NCBI RefSeq assembly: GCF_001619955.1
Contig: NZ_LQQO01000006.1
Location: 1 to 64,000, forward strand
Reading direction: 5' to 3'
Source: Sphingomonas hankookensis
GTDB lineage: Bacteria; Pseudomonadota; Alphaproteobacteria; Sphingomonadales; Sphingomonadaceae
Length of the DNA stretch: 64,000 bases
Positions within the stretch are counted from its first letter, which is position 1, and each line of letters starts with the position of its first letter. A program made the position numbers and the translations under genes. The notes below the pieces were generated by a model that worked only from the letters and a program-made list of their open reading frames with translations, ran no database searches and was not told where the DNA came from. Below, one piece after another: positions 37,514-46,043 of this stretch.

Positions 37514-40500
37514 CTATCCCACGGCGGCGAGCGGTGCCTTCACCGTATCGAACGCCGCCTGGGTGACACCTTGCAGCCTGCCGACCCGTTCGGCAAGCTC
37601 GCCATCGATCCGGAAATCGCGGCCCAGGCATACCCGGGCTTCGATTCCTGGCGTAGCCGGCACCGAAACCCAGATCTCGCCGCGTGCTCCCCGCTCATGC
37701 TGGACCAGCCCGGCCAGCGCCGGATAGGCGGCGGGATCGTCGATGGTGAGGTCAAGCCGCAGCCGCACGTCGCGGGCGATAACGTCGAACGGCTTCAACG
37801 ACTTGACCGTCGCCCGCGCACTCTCGTCACCCGCCCGCCGGTCGAGTTCCAGCGTGAACAGCCCGCACCCGCCGACCTTGCCCGCCGCCTCCAGATCGTT
37901 CGCCGGCCCCTCGTCGAAACACGTCACCGGCACCTGCCCGGTCGCATCGGACAGCGTCGCCATCATGTACCGCTTGCCACGTGCCGAGGTCCGCCAGCGC
38001 GCATCCTCGACCAGCGCCGCCACCGTCGCGCCGACTCGGCCGCCTTCGGGCACATGGGTATCGGCCAGATCGGCTATCTTGCGCGCGCCATGCGCACTGG
38101 CGAGATGCGCGTAACGGTCGAGCGGATGGGCCGAGAAATAGAATCCGAACGCATCCTTCTCCGCCGCGATCGCTTGCGTGAGCGACCAATGGACGTCGGG
38201 CACGCGCATCGCGGTCTCGACGGCACCGCTCGCTTCCCCGAACAACCCGCCCTGCCCGCTCGACCGGTTCGCCTCGGTCCGCTGCGCGGTCGCCATCAGC
38301 GTATCGGCCAGCGCGTGCACGCCCGCCCGGTCGCCCTCGACGCATTCGAACGCGCCCGCCGCCGCCAGCGTCTCGATCTGCCGCTTGTTGAGCAGCTTGG
38401 GATCGACCCGCCCCGCGAAATCGTCGAGCGACTTGTACGGCCCCTTCGCCGCCCGCTCCTCGACCATCAGTTCCATCGCCCGCTCGCCGACGCCCTTCAG
38501 CGCCGACAACGCATAGCGCACCGCAAGGCCACCTTCCGGCGTCTCCTCGACCCCGAAAGTCGCATCGCTCGAATTGATGCAGGGCGGCAGGCAGTCGATG
38601 CGCAACCGCTTCATGTCATCGACGAAGATCGCCAGCTTGTCGGTCTGCGGATAATCGAACGCCATCGACGCCGCGAAGAACTCATGCGGATGATGCGCCT
38701 TCAGCCACGCCGTCTGATACGCCAGCAGCGCATAGGCCGCCGCGTGGCTCTTGTTGAACCCGTATCCTGCGAACTTGTCGATCAAGTCGAACAGCTCGTT
38801 GGCCTTCGCCTCCGGAATCCCGTTCACCTCGGCACAGCCCTTCACGAAGATGGATCGCTGCGCGTCCATCTCCGCCTTGACCTTCTTGCCCATCGCGCGC
38901 CGCAGCATGTCCGCGCCGCCCAGCGAATAGCCCGCCAGGATCTGCGCGGCCTGCATCACCTGTTCCTGATAGACGAAGATCCCGTAGGTCTCCTTCAGGA
39001 TCGGTTCGAGCAGGTCGTGGGGATAGATGATCTCTTCCCGTCCGGCCTTGCGCGCGCCGAACGAGGGGATGTTGTCCATCGGCCCCGGCCGGTACAGCGA
39101 CACCAGCGCGATGATGTCGCCGAAATTGGTCGGCCGCACCGCGGTCAGCGTCCGCCGCATCCCTTCCGATTCCAGCTGGAACACCCCGACCGTGTCGCCG
39201 CGCTTGAGCAGTTCGTAGGTCGCCGGATCGTCCCAGAGCAGACTGTCGAGATCGACCACGACCCCCCGCCGCGCCAGCAATTCGACCGCGAACTTCAGCA
39301 CCGACAGCGTCTTGAGGCCCAGAAAGTCGAACTTCACGAGGCCCGCGCCCTCGACATATTTCATGTCGAACTGCGTCACCGGCATGTCGGACCGCGGATC
39401 GCGGTACAGCGGCACCAGTTCGCTAAGCGGCCGGTCGCCGATCACCACGCCCGCCGCGTGGGTCGAGCTGTGCCGCGGCAACCCCTCCAGCTTCATGGCG
39501 AGGTCGAGCAGCCGCCGCACATCCTCCTCGCGCTCATACTGCTGGTTAAGCTCGGATACGCCGTTGATCGCGCGGTCCAGCGTCCATGGATCGGTCGGAT
39601 GGTTCGGCACCAGCTTGGCGAGGCGATCGACCTGGCCATAGCTCATCTGCAGCACGCGGCCGGTATCCTTCAGCACCGCGCGCGCCTTCAGCTTCCCGAA
39701 GGTGATGATCTGCGCCACCTGATCGCGGCCATATTTCTGCTGGACGTAGCGGATGACCTCGCCCCGCCGGGTTTCGCAGAAGTCGATGTCGAAGTCGGGC
39801 ATCGACACGCGTTCCGGGTTCAGGAAGCGTTCGAACAGCAGCCCCAGCTTGATCGGGTCGAGATCGGTGATGGTCAGCGCCCAGGCGACCGCCGAACCTG
39901 CGCCCGAACCACGGCCCGGCCCCACCGGAATATCATGGTCCTTCGCCCATTTGATGAAGTCGGCAACGATCAGGAAGTAGCCCGGAAACCCCATCTGACA
40001 GATGACGTCGAGTTCGAAATCGAGCCGGCTGAAATAGTCGGGGAAGCGCGCGACCAGCTCGTCCTCGGACAATTCCGACACCTCGCCGGTCGCCGCCGGC
40101 GTCGGCGCATCCTCCCATGGTGCGGGTGCCGCGACCGCGACCTCGGCGGTCACCATGCCCTCTTCCAGCGCGACGATCTTGCGCAGCCGGTCGACCAGCC
40201 CGGCACGCGAATCGACGCGCAGCTTCAACGCCTCGCCCTCGCGATCGCCGGCCAGGCTCGGCAGGATCGGCTTGCGCTTGGGCGCCGCCACCGCGCAACG
40301 CTGCGCCACGACCAGCGTGTTGGCCAGCGCCTCGGGCAGGTCGGCGAACATTGCCTGCATCACCGGCGCCGGCTTCAGCCACGCCTCGGGCGACGACCGC
40401 TGGCGATCCTCGCTCGCGACATAGCTTGAGGAGGCAATGCACAGCATCGCGTCATGCGCATCGTGGAAATCCGCCTCGGCAAAGCAGCACGGATTGGTCG

Positions 40501-41104
40501 CGACCAGCGGCAGGTCGCGGGCATAGGCGAGGTCGAGGAGGAACGGCTCCGCCCGCTGCTCGACGCCCTCGCCCCGCCGCGCCAGTTCGACATAGAGCCG
40601 GTCGCCGAACAGCGCCTGCAACCGGTCGGTATAGGCCAGGGCTTCGTCCTCGCGCCCGGCAGCGAACAGCCGCGCCAGCGCCCCGTCGCCCGCCCCGGTC
40701 AGCGCGACCAGCCCGTCGCTGCGCCCGATCAGCGCATCGATCGGCACATGCGCCGGAATCTCGACCGGCCGGTCGAGATGCGCCATCGACACCAGCGCAC
40801 ACAGATTGTCGTAGCCTTGGCGGTCCTGCGCGAACAGCGGCAACCAGTCGATCTCCGGCTCGACGCCCTCGACCCCGCCCGGCCGCGCAACCGCCAGCAG
40901 TGTGCCGACCACCGGCTGCACGCCCTGATCCTTGCACGCATCCGAAAACGCCATGGCTGCGTACAGCCCGTTGCGATCGGTCAGCCCGGCGGCGGGAAAG
41001 CCCAGCTTGCGTGCCTGTTTCGCGATCGCCTTGGGATCGATCGCCCCTTCAAGCATGGTGAAGGAGGAAAAGATACGAAGCGGTACGAACCCGGAATGCG
41101 CCAT
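37514..41104 (-). CDS. dnaE: DNA polymerase III alpha subunit (DnaE)
   Basis: DnaE is the replicative polymerase. The 1196-aa protein has an N-terminal PHP domain, the PolC-type palm with GPGRGSGAGSAVAWAL and the catalytic MPDFDIDFCETRRG, FDFLGLKTLSVL, FVYQEQVMQAAQ, FNKSHAAAYALLAYQTAWLK, a helix-hairpin-helix (LSALKGVGERAMELM) and a C-terminal OB-fold. In the PHP domain the usual HxH and DH residues are replaced (LRIFSSFTMLEG, LTDRNGL), so it should not bind metal for exonuclease action, as in E. coli. ATG 41104 begins MAHSGFVPLRI. Confidence 0.96.
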   Translation of the reverse strand: MAHSGFVPLRIFSSFTMLEGAIDPKAIAKQARKLGFPAAGLTDRNGLYAAMAFSDACKDQGVQPVVGTLLAVARPGGVEGVEPEIDWLPLFAQDRQGYDNLCALVSMAHLDRPVEIPAHVPIDALIGRSDGLVALTGAGDGALARLFAAGREDEALAYTDRLQALFGDRLYVELARRGEGVEQRAEPFLLDLAYARDLPLVATNPCCFAEADFHDAHDAMLCIASSSYVASEDRQRSSPEAWLKPAPVMQAMFADLPEALANTLVVAQRCAVAAPKRKPILPSLAGDREGEALKLRVDSRAGLVDRLRKIVALEEGMVTAEVAVAAPAPWEDAPTPAATGEVSELSEDELVARFPDYFSRLDFELDVICQMGFPGYFLIVADFIKWAKDHDIPVGPGRGSGAGSAVAWALTITDLDPIKLGLLFERFLNPERVSMPDFDIDFCETRRGEVIRYVQQKYGRDQVAQIITFGKLKARAVLKDTGRVLQMSYGQVDRLAKLVPNHPTDPWTLDRAINGVSELNQQYEREEDVRRLLDLAMKLEGLPRHSSTHAAGVVIGDRPLSELVPLYRDPRSDMPVTQFDMKYVEGAGLVKFDFLGLKTLSVLKFAVELLARRGVVVDLDSLLWDDPATYELLKRGDTVGVFQLESEGMRRTLTAVRPTNFGDIIALVSLYRPGPMDNIPSFGARKAGREEIIYPHDLLEPILKETYGIFVYQEQVMQAAQILAGYSLGGADMLRRAMGKKVKAEMDAQRSIFVKGCAEVNGIPEAKANELFDLIDKFAGYGFNKSHAAAYALLAYQTAWLKAHHPHEFFAASMAFDYPQTDKLAIFVDDMKRLRIDCLPPCINSSDATFGVEETPEGGLAVRYALSALKGVGERAMELMVEERAAKGPYKSLDDFAGRVDPKLLNKRQIETLAAAGAFECVEGDRAGVHALADTLMATAQRTEANRSSGQGGLFGEASGAVETAMRVPDVHWSLTQAIAAEKDAFGFYFSAHPLDRYAHLASAHGARKIADLADTHVPEGGRVGATVAALVEDARWRTSARGKRYMMATLSDATGQVPVTCFDEGPANDLEAAGKVGGCGLFTLELDRRAGDESARATVKSLKPFDVIARDVRLRLDLTIDDPAAYPALAGLVQHERGARGEIWVSVPATPGIEARVCLGRDFRIDGELAERVGRLQGVTQAAFDTVKAPLAAVG

Positions 41105-41201
41105 CCGACGGACGTAACCATCCGGGCCTGATTCGACCAGAGCGCCTCGCCCGGAACCGCGACGAACCATACCCGTTCCGATGGTATACAGGAGGAGCAT
41201 G

Positions 41202-41738
41202 ATGACCGATTTCGCCCGCGAACCCCGCAAAGCTGCCCCCGGATGGGGCTGGACGCTCGCCTATGGTGTCGTATCGGTACTGATCGGCATCCTTGCCTTC
41301 GCCGCGCCCTTCCCGGCGACGCTGGCGGCGACGATCGTGGTCGGCTTCTTCTTCCTCGTCGGCGGCATCGCCTCGCTGATCGCCGCCTTCCGCAACCGCA
41401 GCGGGCGGGGCTATGCGCTGTTCTTCGGGCTGCTGTCGGTCCTTGCCGGCGGCTATATGATCGTCCTGCCGGTCGGCGGCGCGCTGTCGCTGACGCTGAT
41501 GATGATCATCTGGCTCGGCGCCCGCGGCGTCATGGAGCTGGTGATCGGCTTCCGCTTCAGGCGTTTGCGCGTACCGATGCTGCTGCTCGGCGCGCTCAAT
41601 ATCGTGCTGGCGATCCTGCTCTACACGACCGTGCCTTGGTCGGCATTGACCCTGCCCGGCTATATCCTCGGCGCCAGCTTCCTGTTCGGCGGCATCGTCG
41701 CAATCCTCGGCGCGCTCTCCGACCGGCGCGAGGCATAA
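41202..41738 (+). CDS. hdeD: HdeD-family membrane protein
   Basis: The 178-aa inner-membrane protein has six hydrophobic segments (from about residue 18: LAYGVVSVLIGILAF, IVVGFFFLVGGIASLIAAF, LFFGLLSVLAGGYMIVL, LTLMMIIWLGARGVMELVIGF, MLLLGALNIVLAILLY, ILGASFLFGGIVAILGA). HdeD proteins are linked to acid tolerance in E. coli; the role here is unknown. A GGAGGA ribosome site 5 nt before ATG 41202 decides the start. A decayed copy of its 3' part follows at 42095. Confidence 0.85.
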   Translation: MTDFAREPRKAAPGWGWTLAYGVVSVLIGILAFAAPFPATLAATIVVGFFFLVGGIASLIAAFRNRSGRGYALFFGLLSVLAGGYMIVLPVGGALSLTLMMIIWLGARGVMELVIGFRFRRLRVPMLLLGALNIVLAILLYTTVPWSALTLPGYILGASFLFGGIVAILGALSDRREA

Positions 41739-41747
41739 CGACGCCCC

Positions 41748-42094
41748 CTCGCCCACCCGTCACCCTCGGCGAACCCGGGGGCGAACCTGTCGAGCTGGGG
41801 ACGTCCCCTCACTCACACGTCACCCCGGGCCCGACCCGGGGTCCCGCTTCCTCTCCTGCAACGGTAGGAACAGGCGGCACCGGGATGCACGGCGAAACCA
41901 CTAGGGAAGTCCCCAATCCGCACCCCGGCGAAGGCCGGGGCCCAGTTGGGAAACGCCAGTACCGTACGGCAAAGCCTTCCCAACTGGACCCCGGCCGCCG
42001 CCGAGGTACGCTGGCCGTTAGGGGATTGGGCGACGCAAGTCCTCTTCGACCACGGGTCAGCGAGCGAGCCTATCCCAACGTCGCGACGACCGCC
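41748..42094. repeat. Gene-free region with several dyad repeats
   Basis: No gene was seen. Elements include CACCCTCGGCGAACCCGGGGG (about 41761), CACCCCGGGCCCGACCCGGGGTCCCG (about 41821), CACCCCGGCGAAGGCCGGGGCCCAG (about 41921-41945), and an inverted pair CCCAGTTGGGAA / TTCCCAACTGG (about 41941-41952 and 41968-41978). AGTCCCCAATCC (about 41910) and GGGGATTGGG (about 42021) also face each other, framing about 110 bp. The region separates hdeD from its partial copy. Confidence 0.65.
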
Positions 42095-42244
42095 CCGAAC
42101 ATCGTGCTGGCGATCCCGCTCTACACGACGGTGCCATGGTCGGCACTGACCCTGCCCTGCTATATCCTCGACGCCAGCTTCCTGTTCGGCGGCATCGTCG
42201 CGATCCTCGGCGCGCTATCCGACCGGCGCGACCAGGCGGCGTAA
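42095..42244 (+). pseudogene. Partial duplicate of the hdeD 3' end
   Basis: This 150-bp stretch reads NIVLAIPLYTTVPWSALTLP, then CYILDASFLFGGIVAILGAL and SDRRDQAA, nearly identical to the last 46 residues of hdeD (41598-41738). It has no start codon or ribosome site, and its reading frame is open upstream only by chance. It is a truncated copy, from local duplication or recombination through the dyad repeats between the two copies. Substitutions (P for L, C for G, D for G) and two added codons show some divergence. Confidence 0.88.
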
Positions 42245-42265
42245 CGATAAGCCGCCCCTACACAC

Positions 42266-42351
42266 CGTACCCCCGCGCAGGCGGGGGTCCAGGGCCAAGT
42301 AACGAGCGTTAGCGTCTGGAACCCTGGACTCCCGCCTGCGCGGGAGTACCG
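42266..42351. repeat. Inverted dyad pair between the hdeD fragment and gpx
   Basis: GTACCCCCGCGCAGGCGGGGGTCCAGGG and CCCTGGACTCCCGCCTGCGCGGGAGTAC face each other across about 30 nt. The sequence closely matches the pairs at 30263 and 54718. It lies 3' of the gpx gene. Confidence 0.8.
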
Positions 42352-42362
42352 AAACGGCAAGC

Positions 42363-42842
42363 CTACCCCAACGCCGCGACAACCGCCCCTTCCAGTTCCT
42401 CCGGCTTCGTCGTCGGCGCGAACCGCGTAACGCTTCCATCCCGCCCGACCAGAAACTTGGTGAAGTTCCACTTCACCGCCTCGCTGCCCAGCACGCCCGG
42501 CGCCGCCTTCTTGAGCGCCCGGAACAGCGGCGCCGCATCGGCCCCGTTCACATCGACCTTCGCGAACACCGGAAAGCTGACATCATAGGTCAGCGAGCAA
42601 AACGAAGCGATCTCCGCCGCATCGCCCGGCTCCTGCCCGCCGAACTGGTTGCAGGGAAACCCCAGCACCGCAAAGCCCTGCGGACCGAATTGGCGATGCA
42701 GCGCCTCCAGCCCGACATATTGCGGCGTGAACCCGCATTTCGACGCGACGTTGACGATCAACAACACCTGCCCGCGATAGTCCGCCAGCGTCGTGTCCGC
42801 CCCATCGGCGGTCCGCACCGGCAGGCCGTACAGGTCGCTCAT
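42363..42842 (-). CDS. Glutathione peroxidase family protein
   Basis: The 159-aa thiol peroxidase reduces hydroperoxides in the cytoplasm. The catalytic tetrad is visible: Cys36 in [11 protein letters not shown], Gln in [12 protein letters not shown], Trp and Asn in [10 protein letters not shown]. It uses Cys, not selenocysteine. The start overlaps the lolD stop by 4 nt, so it is the third gene of lolC-lolD-gpx. Physiological reductant (glutathione or thioredoxin) is not known. Confidence 0.93.
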   Translation of the reverse strand: MSDLYGLPVRTADGADTTLADYRGQVLLIVNVASKCGFTPQYVGLEALHRQFGPQGFAVLGFPCNQFGGQEPGDAAEIASFCSLTYDVSFPVFAKVDVNGADAAPLFRALKKAAPGVLGSEAVKWNFTKFLVGRDGSVTRFAPTTKPEELEGAVVAALG

Positions 42843-43513
42843 CGCAGCACCCCGTCGTGCAGCCGCACCACCCGGTCCATCCGCGCGGCAAGCCGTTCGT
42901 TATGCGTCGCGACCAAAGCCGCCGACCCTTGCCCCCGCACCAGCCGCAGGAACTCGGCGAACACCACATCGGCGGTCGCCTCGTCCAGATTGCCGGTCGG
43001 CTCGTCCGCCAGCACCAGCGCCGGCCGGTTGGACAGCGCGCGCGCCACCGCGACCCGCTGTTGCTCGCCGCCCGACAACTGGCTCGGCCGATGGTGCAGC
43101 CGCTTCGACAGGCCCAGCGCGGTGAGCAATTCGGTCGCCCGCGCATCCGCCTCGCCCCGCTCGGCGCCACGCACCAGCTGCGGCAGCACGACATTCTCCA
43201 GCGCGTTGAAATCGGGCAGCAGATGGTGGAACTGATAGATGAAGCCCATCCGGTCGCGCCGCACCTCGGTCCGCCGGTTGGCCCCCGCCTTCGCGACCTG
43301 TTCGCCGCAGACCAGAATCTCGCCCTCGAACCCGCCTTCCAGCAGGCCGACCGCCTGCAACAGCGTCGACTTGCCCGACCCCGACGGCCCCAGCAGCGCG
43401 ACGATCTCACCCGGCGCGACGGTCAGCTCGACCCCGCGCAGCACGTCGATCGTCGCATCGCCCTGGGTAAAGCTGCGGCGCAGGTTGCGGGTTTCTAGAA
43501 CCGGCTCAGTCAT
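42839..43513 (-). CDS. lolD: Lipoprotein-releasing system ATPase LolD
   Basis: The 224-aa ABC ATPase powers release of outer-membrane lipoproteins from the inner membrane. It has Walker [10 protein letters not shown], signature [15 protein letters not shown] and Walker [16 protein letters not shown]. It overlaps lolC by 8 nt and gpx by 4 nt. The pairing with LolC-type permease supports LolD over other MacB-like ATPases. Confidence 0.94.
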   Translation of the reverse strand: MTEPVLETRNLRRSFTQGDATIDVLRGVELTVAPGEIVALLGPSGSGKSTLLQAVGLLEGGFEGEILVCGEQVAKAGANRRTEVRRDRMGFIYQFHHLLPDFNALENVVLPQLVRGAERGEADARATELLTALGLSKRLHHRPSQLSGGEQQRVAVARALSNRPALVLADEPTGNLDEATADVVFAEFLRLVRGQGSAALVATHNERLAARMDRVVRLHDGVLR

Positions 43514-44756
43514 AACGCAGCACCTGTACGGGATCGGTATTGGCCGCCTTGAACGCCGGATACAGCGTGGCGAGGAACGAAAAGAGCAACGCGACCAGCG
43601 CGATGGTGACGATCTCGACCGGATCGACCTTCGACGGCAATTCGGTCAGGTAGCGCATCGTCGGGTCCCAGATGTCGATGCCCGTCAGCGCGCCGATCCC
43701 GCCGACGATCTGCTGCCGGAACGCCAGGAACACGAAACCGAGGATCAGCCCCGCCCCCACGCCCAGCGCGCCGATGGTGGTGCCGACCGTCATGAAGATG
43801 CGCAGCAAACCGCCGCGGGTCGCCCCCATCGTGCGCAGGATCGCGATGTCGCGCGTCTTGGCGCGCACCAGCATGATCAGCGACGACAGGATGTTGAACA
43901 CCGCGATCAGGATCAGGATCGACAGCACGGTGAACGTCACGATCCGGTCGACCGCCAGCGCCTGGAACAGCTCGCCGTTGAGCTGCCGCCAGTCGACGAT
44001 CTGCGCGCTCGCCACGAACTTGCGCGCCAGCGGGGCGACGATCTGCTCCACCTTGTCGGGATCGGTCGTCTCCAGCTCGATCGACCCGACCGTGTCGCCG
44101 CTCAGCAGCAGCGTCTGTGCATCCTCGATCGGCATGATGACATAGGCCTTGTCGAGGTCGTACACCCCGACCTCGATGATTGCGGCGATGCGGTACGGCA
44201 CCTGCCGGATCATCGTGCCGAACGGGGTGGTCGGCCCCTGCGGGCTGATGATCGTCAGCTCGCTGCCAACGGTGACGCCCAGCGCCTGTGCCAGCCGGCT
44301 GCCGATCACCACATTGCCGCTGCCCGGGGTGATCGACCGCAGCGACCCCAGCTTCACATTGTCGCGGATCGTCGGGTTGTCGCGAATATCCTCGATCCGC
44401 ATGCCGCGCATCAGGATGAATTCGGACCGGCCGTTATAGGTCGCGAACAGCGGCTGTTCGATCAGCGGCGTCGCGCTCGTCACGCCCGGCGTCCGCCGCG
44501 CCTCCGCCGCGATGGTCCGCCAGTCGGGCAGCTGGTTGTTATACCCCTGGATCAGCGCATGGCCGTTCAGCCCGACGATCTTGTCGAACAGCTCGGCGCG
44601 AAAGCCGTTCATCACGCTCATCACGATCACGAGCGCGGCGACGCCCAGCATGACGGCGACCAGGCTGATCGAGGCGACCAGCGCGATGAACGCCTCCCCC
44701 CGACCGGGGAGCAGATAGCGGCGGGCGATCATCCGCTCGTAACGCGATAGCAGCAT
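43506..44756 (-). CDS. lolC: Lipoprotein-releasing permease LolC/LolE
   Basis: The 416-aa inner-membrane permease has the LolC/E layout: a first transmembrane segment near residues 25-48 ([26 protein letters not shown]), the [18 protein letters not shown] signature, a large periplasmic domain, and three C-terminal segments (about 270-400). Only one permease gene is present beside lolD, so a homodimer (LolF-like) is possible. It heads the lolC-lolD-gpx operon. ATG 44756 was used. Confidence 0.93.
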   Translation of the reverse strand: MLLSRYERMIARRYLLPGRGEAFIALVASISLVAVMLGVAALVIVMSVMNGFRAELFDKIVGLNGHALIQGYNNQLPDWRTIAAEARRTPGVTSATPLIEQPLFATYNGRSEFILMRGMRIEDIRDNPTIRDNVKLGSLRSITPGSGNVVIGSRLAQALGVTVGSELTIISPQGPTTPFGTMIRQVPYRIAAIIEVGVYDLDKAYVIMPIEDAQTLLLSGDTVGSIELETTDPDKVEQIVAPLARKFVASAQIVDWRQLNGELFQALAVDRIVTFTVLSILILIAVFNILSSLIMLVRAKTRDIAILRTMGATRGGLLRIFMTVGTTIGALGVGAGLILGFVFLAFRQQIVGGIGALTGIDIWDPTMRYLTELPSKVDPVEIVTIALVALLFSFLATLYPAFKAANTDPVQVLRYD

Positions 44757-45215
44757 AGGGGCGGTCGATATCCTGACAGGCGAGCCGAAGTTGGCGCTGT
44801 AGGTAGGCGATGCCGCATCCGCAATCCATGCTGTTGCGGAATCGACACATGGTTAGCAAAACCGTAGCAAACGTGCCGCTACCCCGGTGACAGACGAACG
44901 CGGGCATCCTACGACGTCCCCACGAAGCGCAGGCAATACAGGCCACGGTTCGGGGAGGCCAACCGGCTCCGCCCTGGAAGGGGGGAAGGGGCGTAGAAGC
45001 GGTGGCAACCAAGGGGGCTGACGAGCGATCGTCACGCAGGCGGCCGGGCTGGAAACAGTCCGGCCGTTTGCCGTTCGGGGCCTTCGCGCCCCCGCCGGTG
45101 TCAACTTATGCGCCGTTCGTCACCTTCGCCGCCAACATTCCCCCTCCCCGCGCGCGGCATCCGAAACCCCGTTTCGTGTAACCTTCGCTACCTTCGAAAT
45201 TCCGCAACCGGCCCT
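44757..45215. other. Gene-free region upstream of lolC and hsp20
   Basis: No supported ORF was found in these 459 bp. The lolC promoter should lie near 44760-44850. A strong hairpin, CGGCCGGGCTG-GAAA-CAGTCCGGCCG, sits at 45041-45066 with an 11-bp stem and a GAAA tetraloop, followed by GTTTG on the + strand. It could be a structured element or the end of a small RNA, but there is no further support. The composition suggests no transferred DNA. Confidence 0.5.
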
Positions 45216-45243
45216 CTTGAAGCCGCTCGTCCACGAACCATAT
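45216..45243 (+). promoter_or_regulatory. Sigma-32-type heat-shock promoter of hsp20
   Basis: CTTGAAG at 45216-45222 and AACCATAT at 45236-45243 are separated by 13 nt. This fits the RpoH consensus CTTGAAA-N13-15-CCCCATnT. Transcription would start near 45250, leaving a leader of about 90 nt before the ATG at 45340. The window also encodes RpoH. Confidence 0.75.
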
Positions 45244-45339
45244 CGGTTCACGAACGGTGCCTCCGGGGCCGTTCACGAACCGGCATCGCAACCTTGGATG
45301 CCGCCTTCGATCAATTCGCTTCGCCATGGAGGATTTGAC
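45244..45339 (+). promoter_or_regulatory. ROSE-like RNA thermometer in the hsp20 leader
   Basis: The leader has two hairpins. The first (45244-45257 with 45269-45282) pairs CGGTTC/GAACCG and GAACGG/CCGTTC around an internal AC/AC loop. The second masks the ribosome site: TCAATTCGCT (45311-45320) pairs with AGGATTTGA (45330-45338), with UCGCU opposite AGGA and one bulged G. That UYGCU/AGGA pairing is the hallmark of ROSE elements upstream of alphaproteobacterial small heat-shock genes. Heating would free the site. This is read from sequence, not folded by program. Confidence 0.72.
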
Positions 45340-45828
45340 ATGCGTACCTTCGATTTCACCCCCTATCGCCGCTCGACCATCGGCTTCGACCGGTTGTTCG
45401 ACCTGCTGGAAAACAACACCCGCGCCAACACGGGCGAGAATTACCCGCCGTTCAATCTCGAACGCGTCGCCGAGGATCGCTACCGCATCACGCTGGCGGT
45501 CGCGGGCTTCAAGCGGGACGAGGTGGACATCACCGCCCAGCAGAATCTGCTCGTCGTCTCCGGCCGCAAGGCGGATCAGACCGATGCGCAGAAGAGCGCG
45601 GTGCTGCATCTAGGCATCGCCAATCGCAGCTTCGAACGCCGCTTCGAACTGGCCGATTTCATCGTCGTGGAAAGCGCCGACCTGGCCGATGGCCTGCTGA
45701 CCATCGAACTGCGTCGCGAAGTACCCGACGCGATGAAACCGCGCCGCGTGGTGATCGGCGAGGCGACCGCCCACCCGGTCATTGCCAACGATGCGGCCAA
45801 GGGCGACGATTCGGCGAACGCCGCCTGA
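45340..45828 (+). CDS. Small heat-shock protein, Hsp20/IbpA family
   Basis: The 162-aa ATP-independent chaperone binds unfolding proteins. It has the alpha-crystallin domain (about 40-130): PFNLERVAEDRYRITLAVAGFKRDEVDITAQQNLLVVSGRK in pieces, then LHLGIANRSFERRFELADFI and LADGLLTIELRREVPDAMKPRRV. The Ala-rich tail (AKGDDSANAA) is longer than in IbpA. The start MRTFDFTPYRRSTIGFDRLFDLL is typical of IbpA. It is controlled by the sigma-32-type promoter and RNA thermometer just upstream. Confidence 0.94.
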   Translation: MRTFDFTPYRRSTIGFDRLFDLLENNTRANTGENYPPFNLERVAEDRYRITLAVAGFKRDEVDITAQQNLLVVSGRKADQTDAQKSAVLHLGIANRSFERRFELADFIVVESADLADGLLTIELRREVPDAMKPRRVVIGEATAHPVIANDAAKGDDSANAA

Positions 45829-45931
45829 ACGCTACGGCGCGTTGCTCCCTTGCGCGCCGTGGGCGGGCGCCCGGACCTATCTGGTTCGGGCACCCGTTCG
45901 TATTTCCGGGTAACATTCCCATGCACCACGA

Positions 45932-46019
45932 CGTCACCCCGGACTTAATCCGGGGTCCCGCTTCTTCTTTGCCGTCCGAAGAAGAACAGCGGGACCCCGG
46001 GCCAGGCCCGGGGTGACGC
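45932..46019. repeat. Inverted dyad pair between hsp20 and pyrG
   Basis: CGTCACCCCGGACTTAATCCGGGGTCCCGC and its partner GCGGGACCCCGGGCCAGGCCCGGGGTGACG face each other about 30 nt apart between convergent genes. The outer arms CGTCACCCCGG and CCGGGGTGACG pair fully. Confidence 0.8.
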
Positions 46020-46043
46020 TATGGGTGGGACTACCGGTTCAGC

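Noticed and set aside
37571..40429. A 952-aa open frame opposite dnaE
   Set aside because: It is a shadow of the DnaE codons with His/Arg/Gln-rich composition and no recognised motif.
41243..42244. A 333-aa frame covering hdeD in another frame plus the duplicate
   Set aside because: The first half is an out-of-frame reading of hdeD; only the last ~50 residues are meaningful and come from the truncated copy.
44539..45012. A 157-aa minus-strand ORF upstream of lolC
   Set aside because: Its second half is an out-of-frame reading of lolC and the first half has no conserved features or ribosome site.
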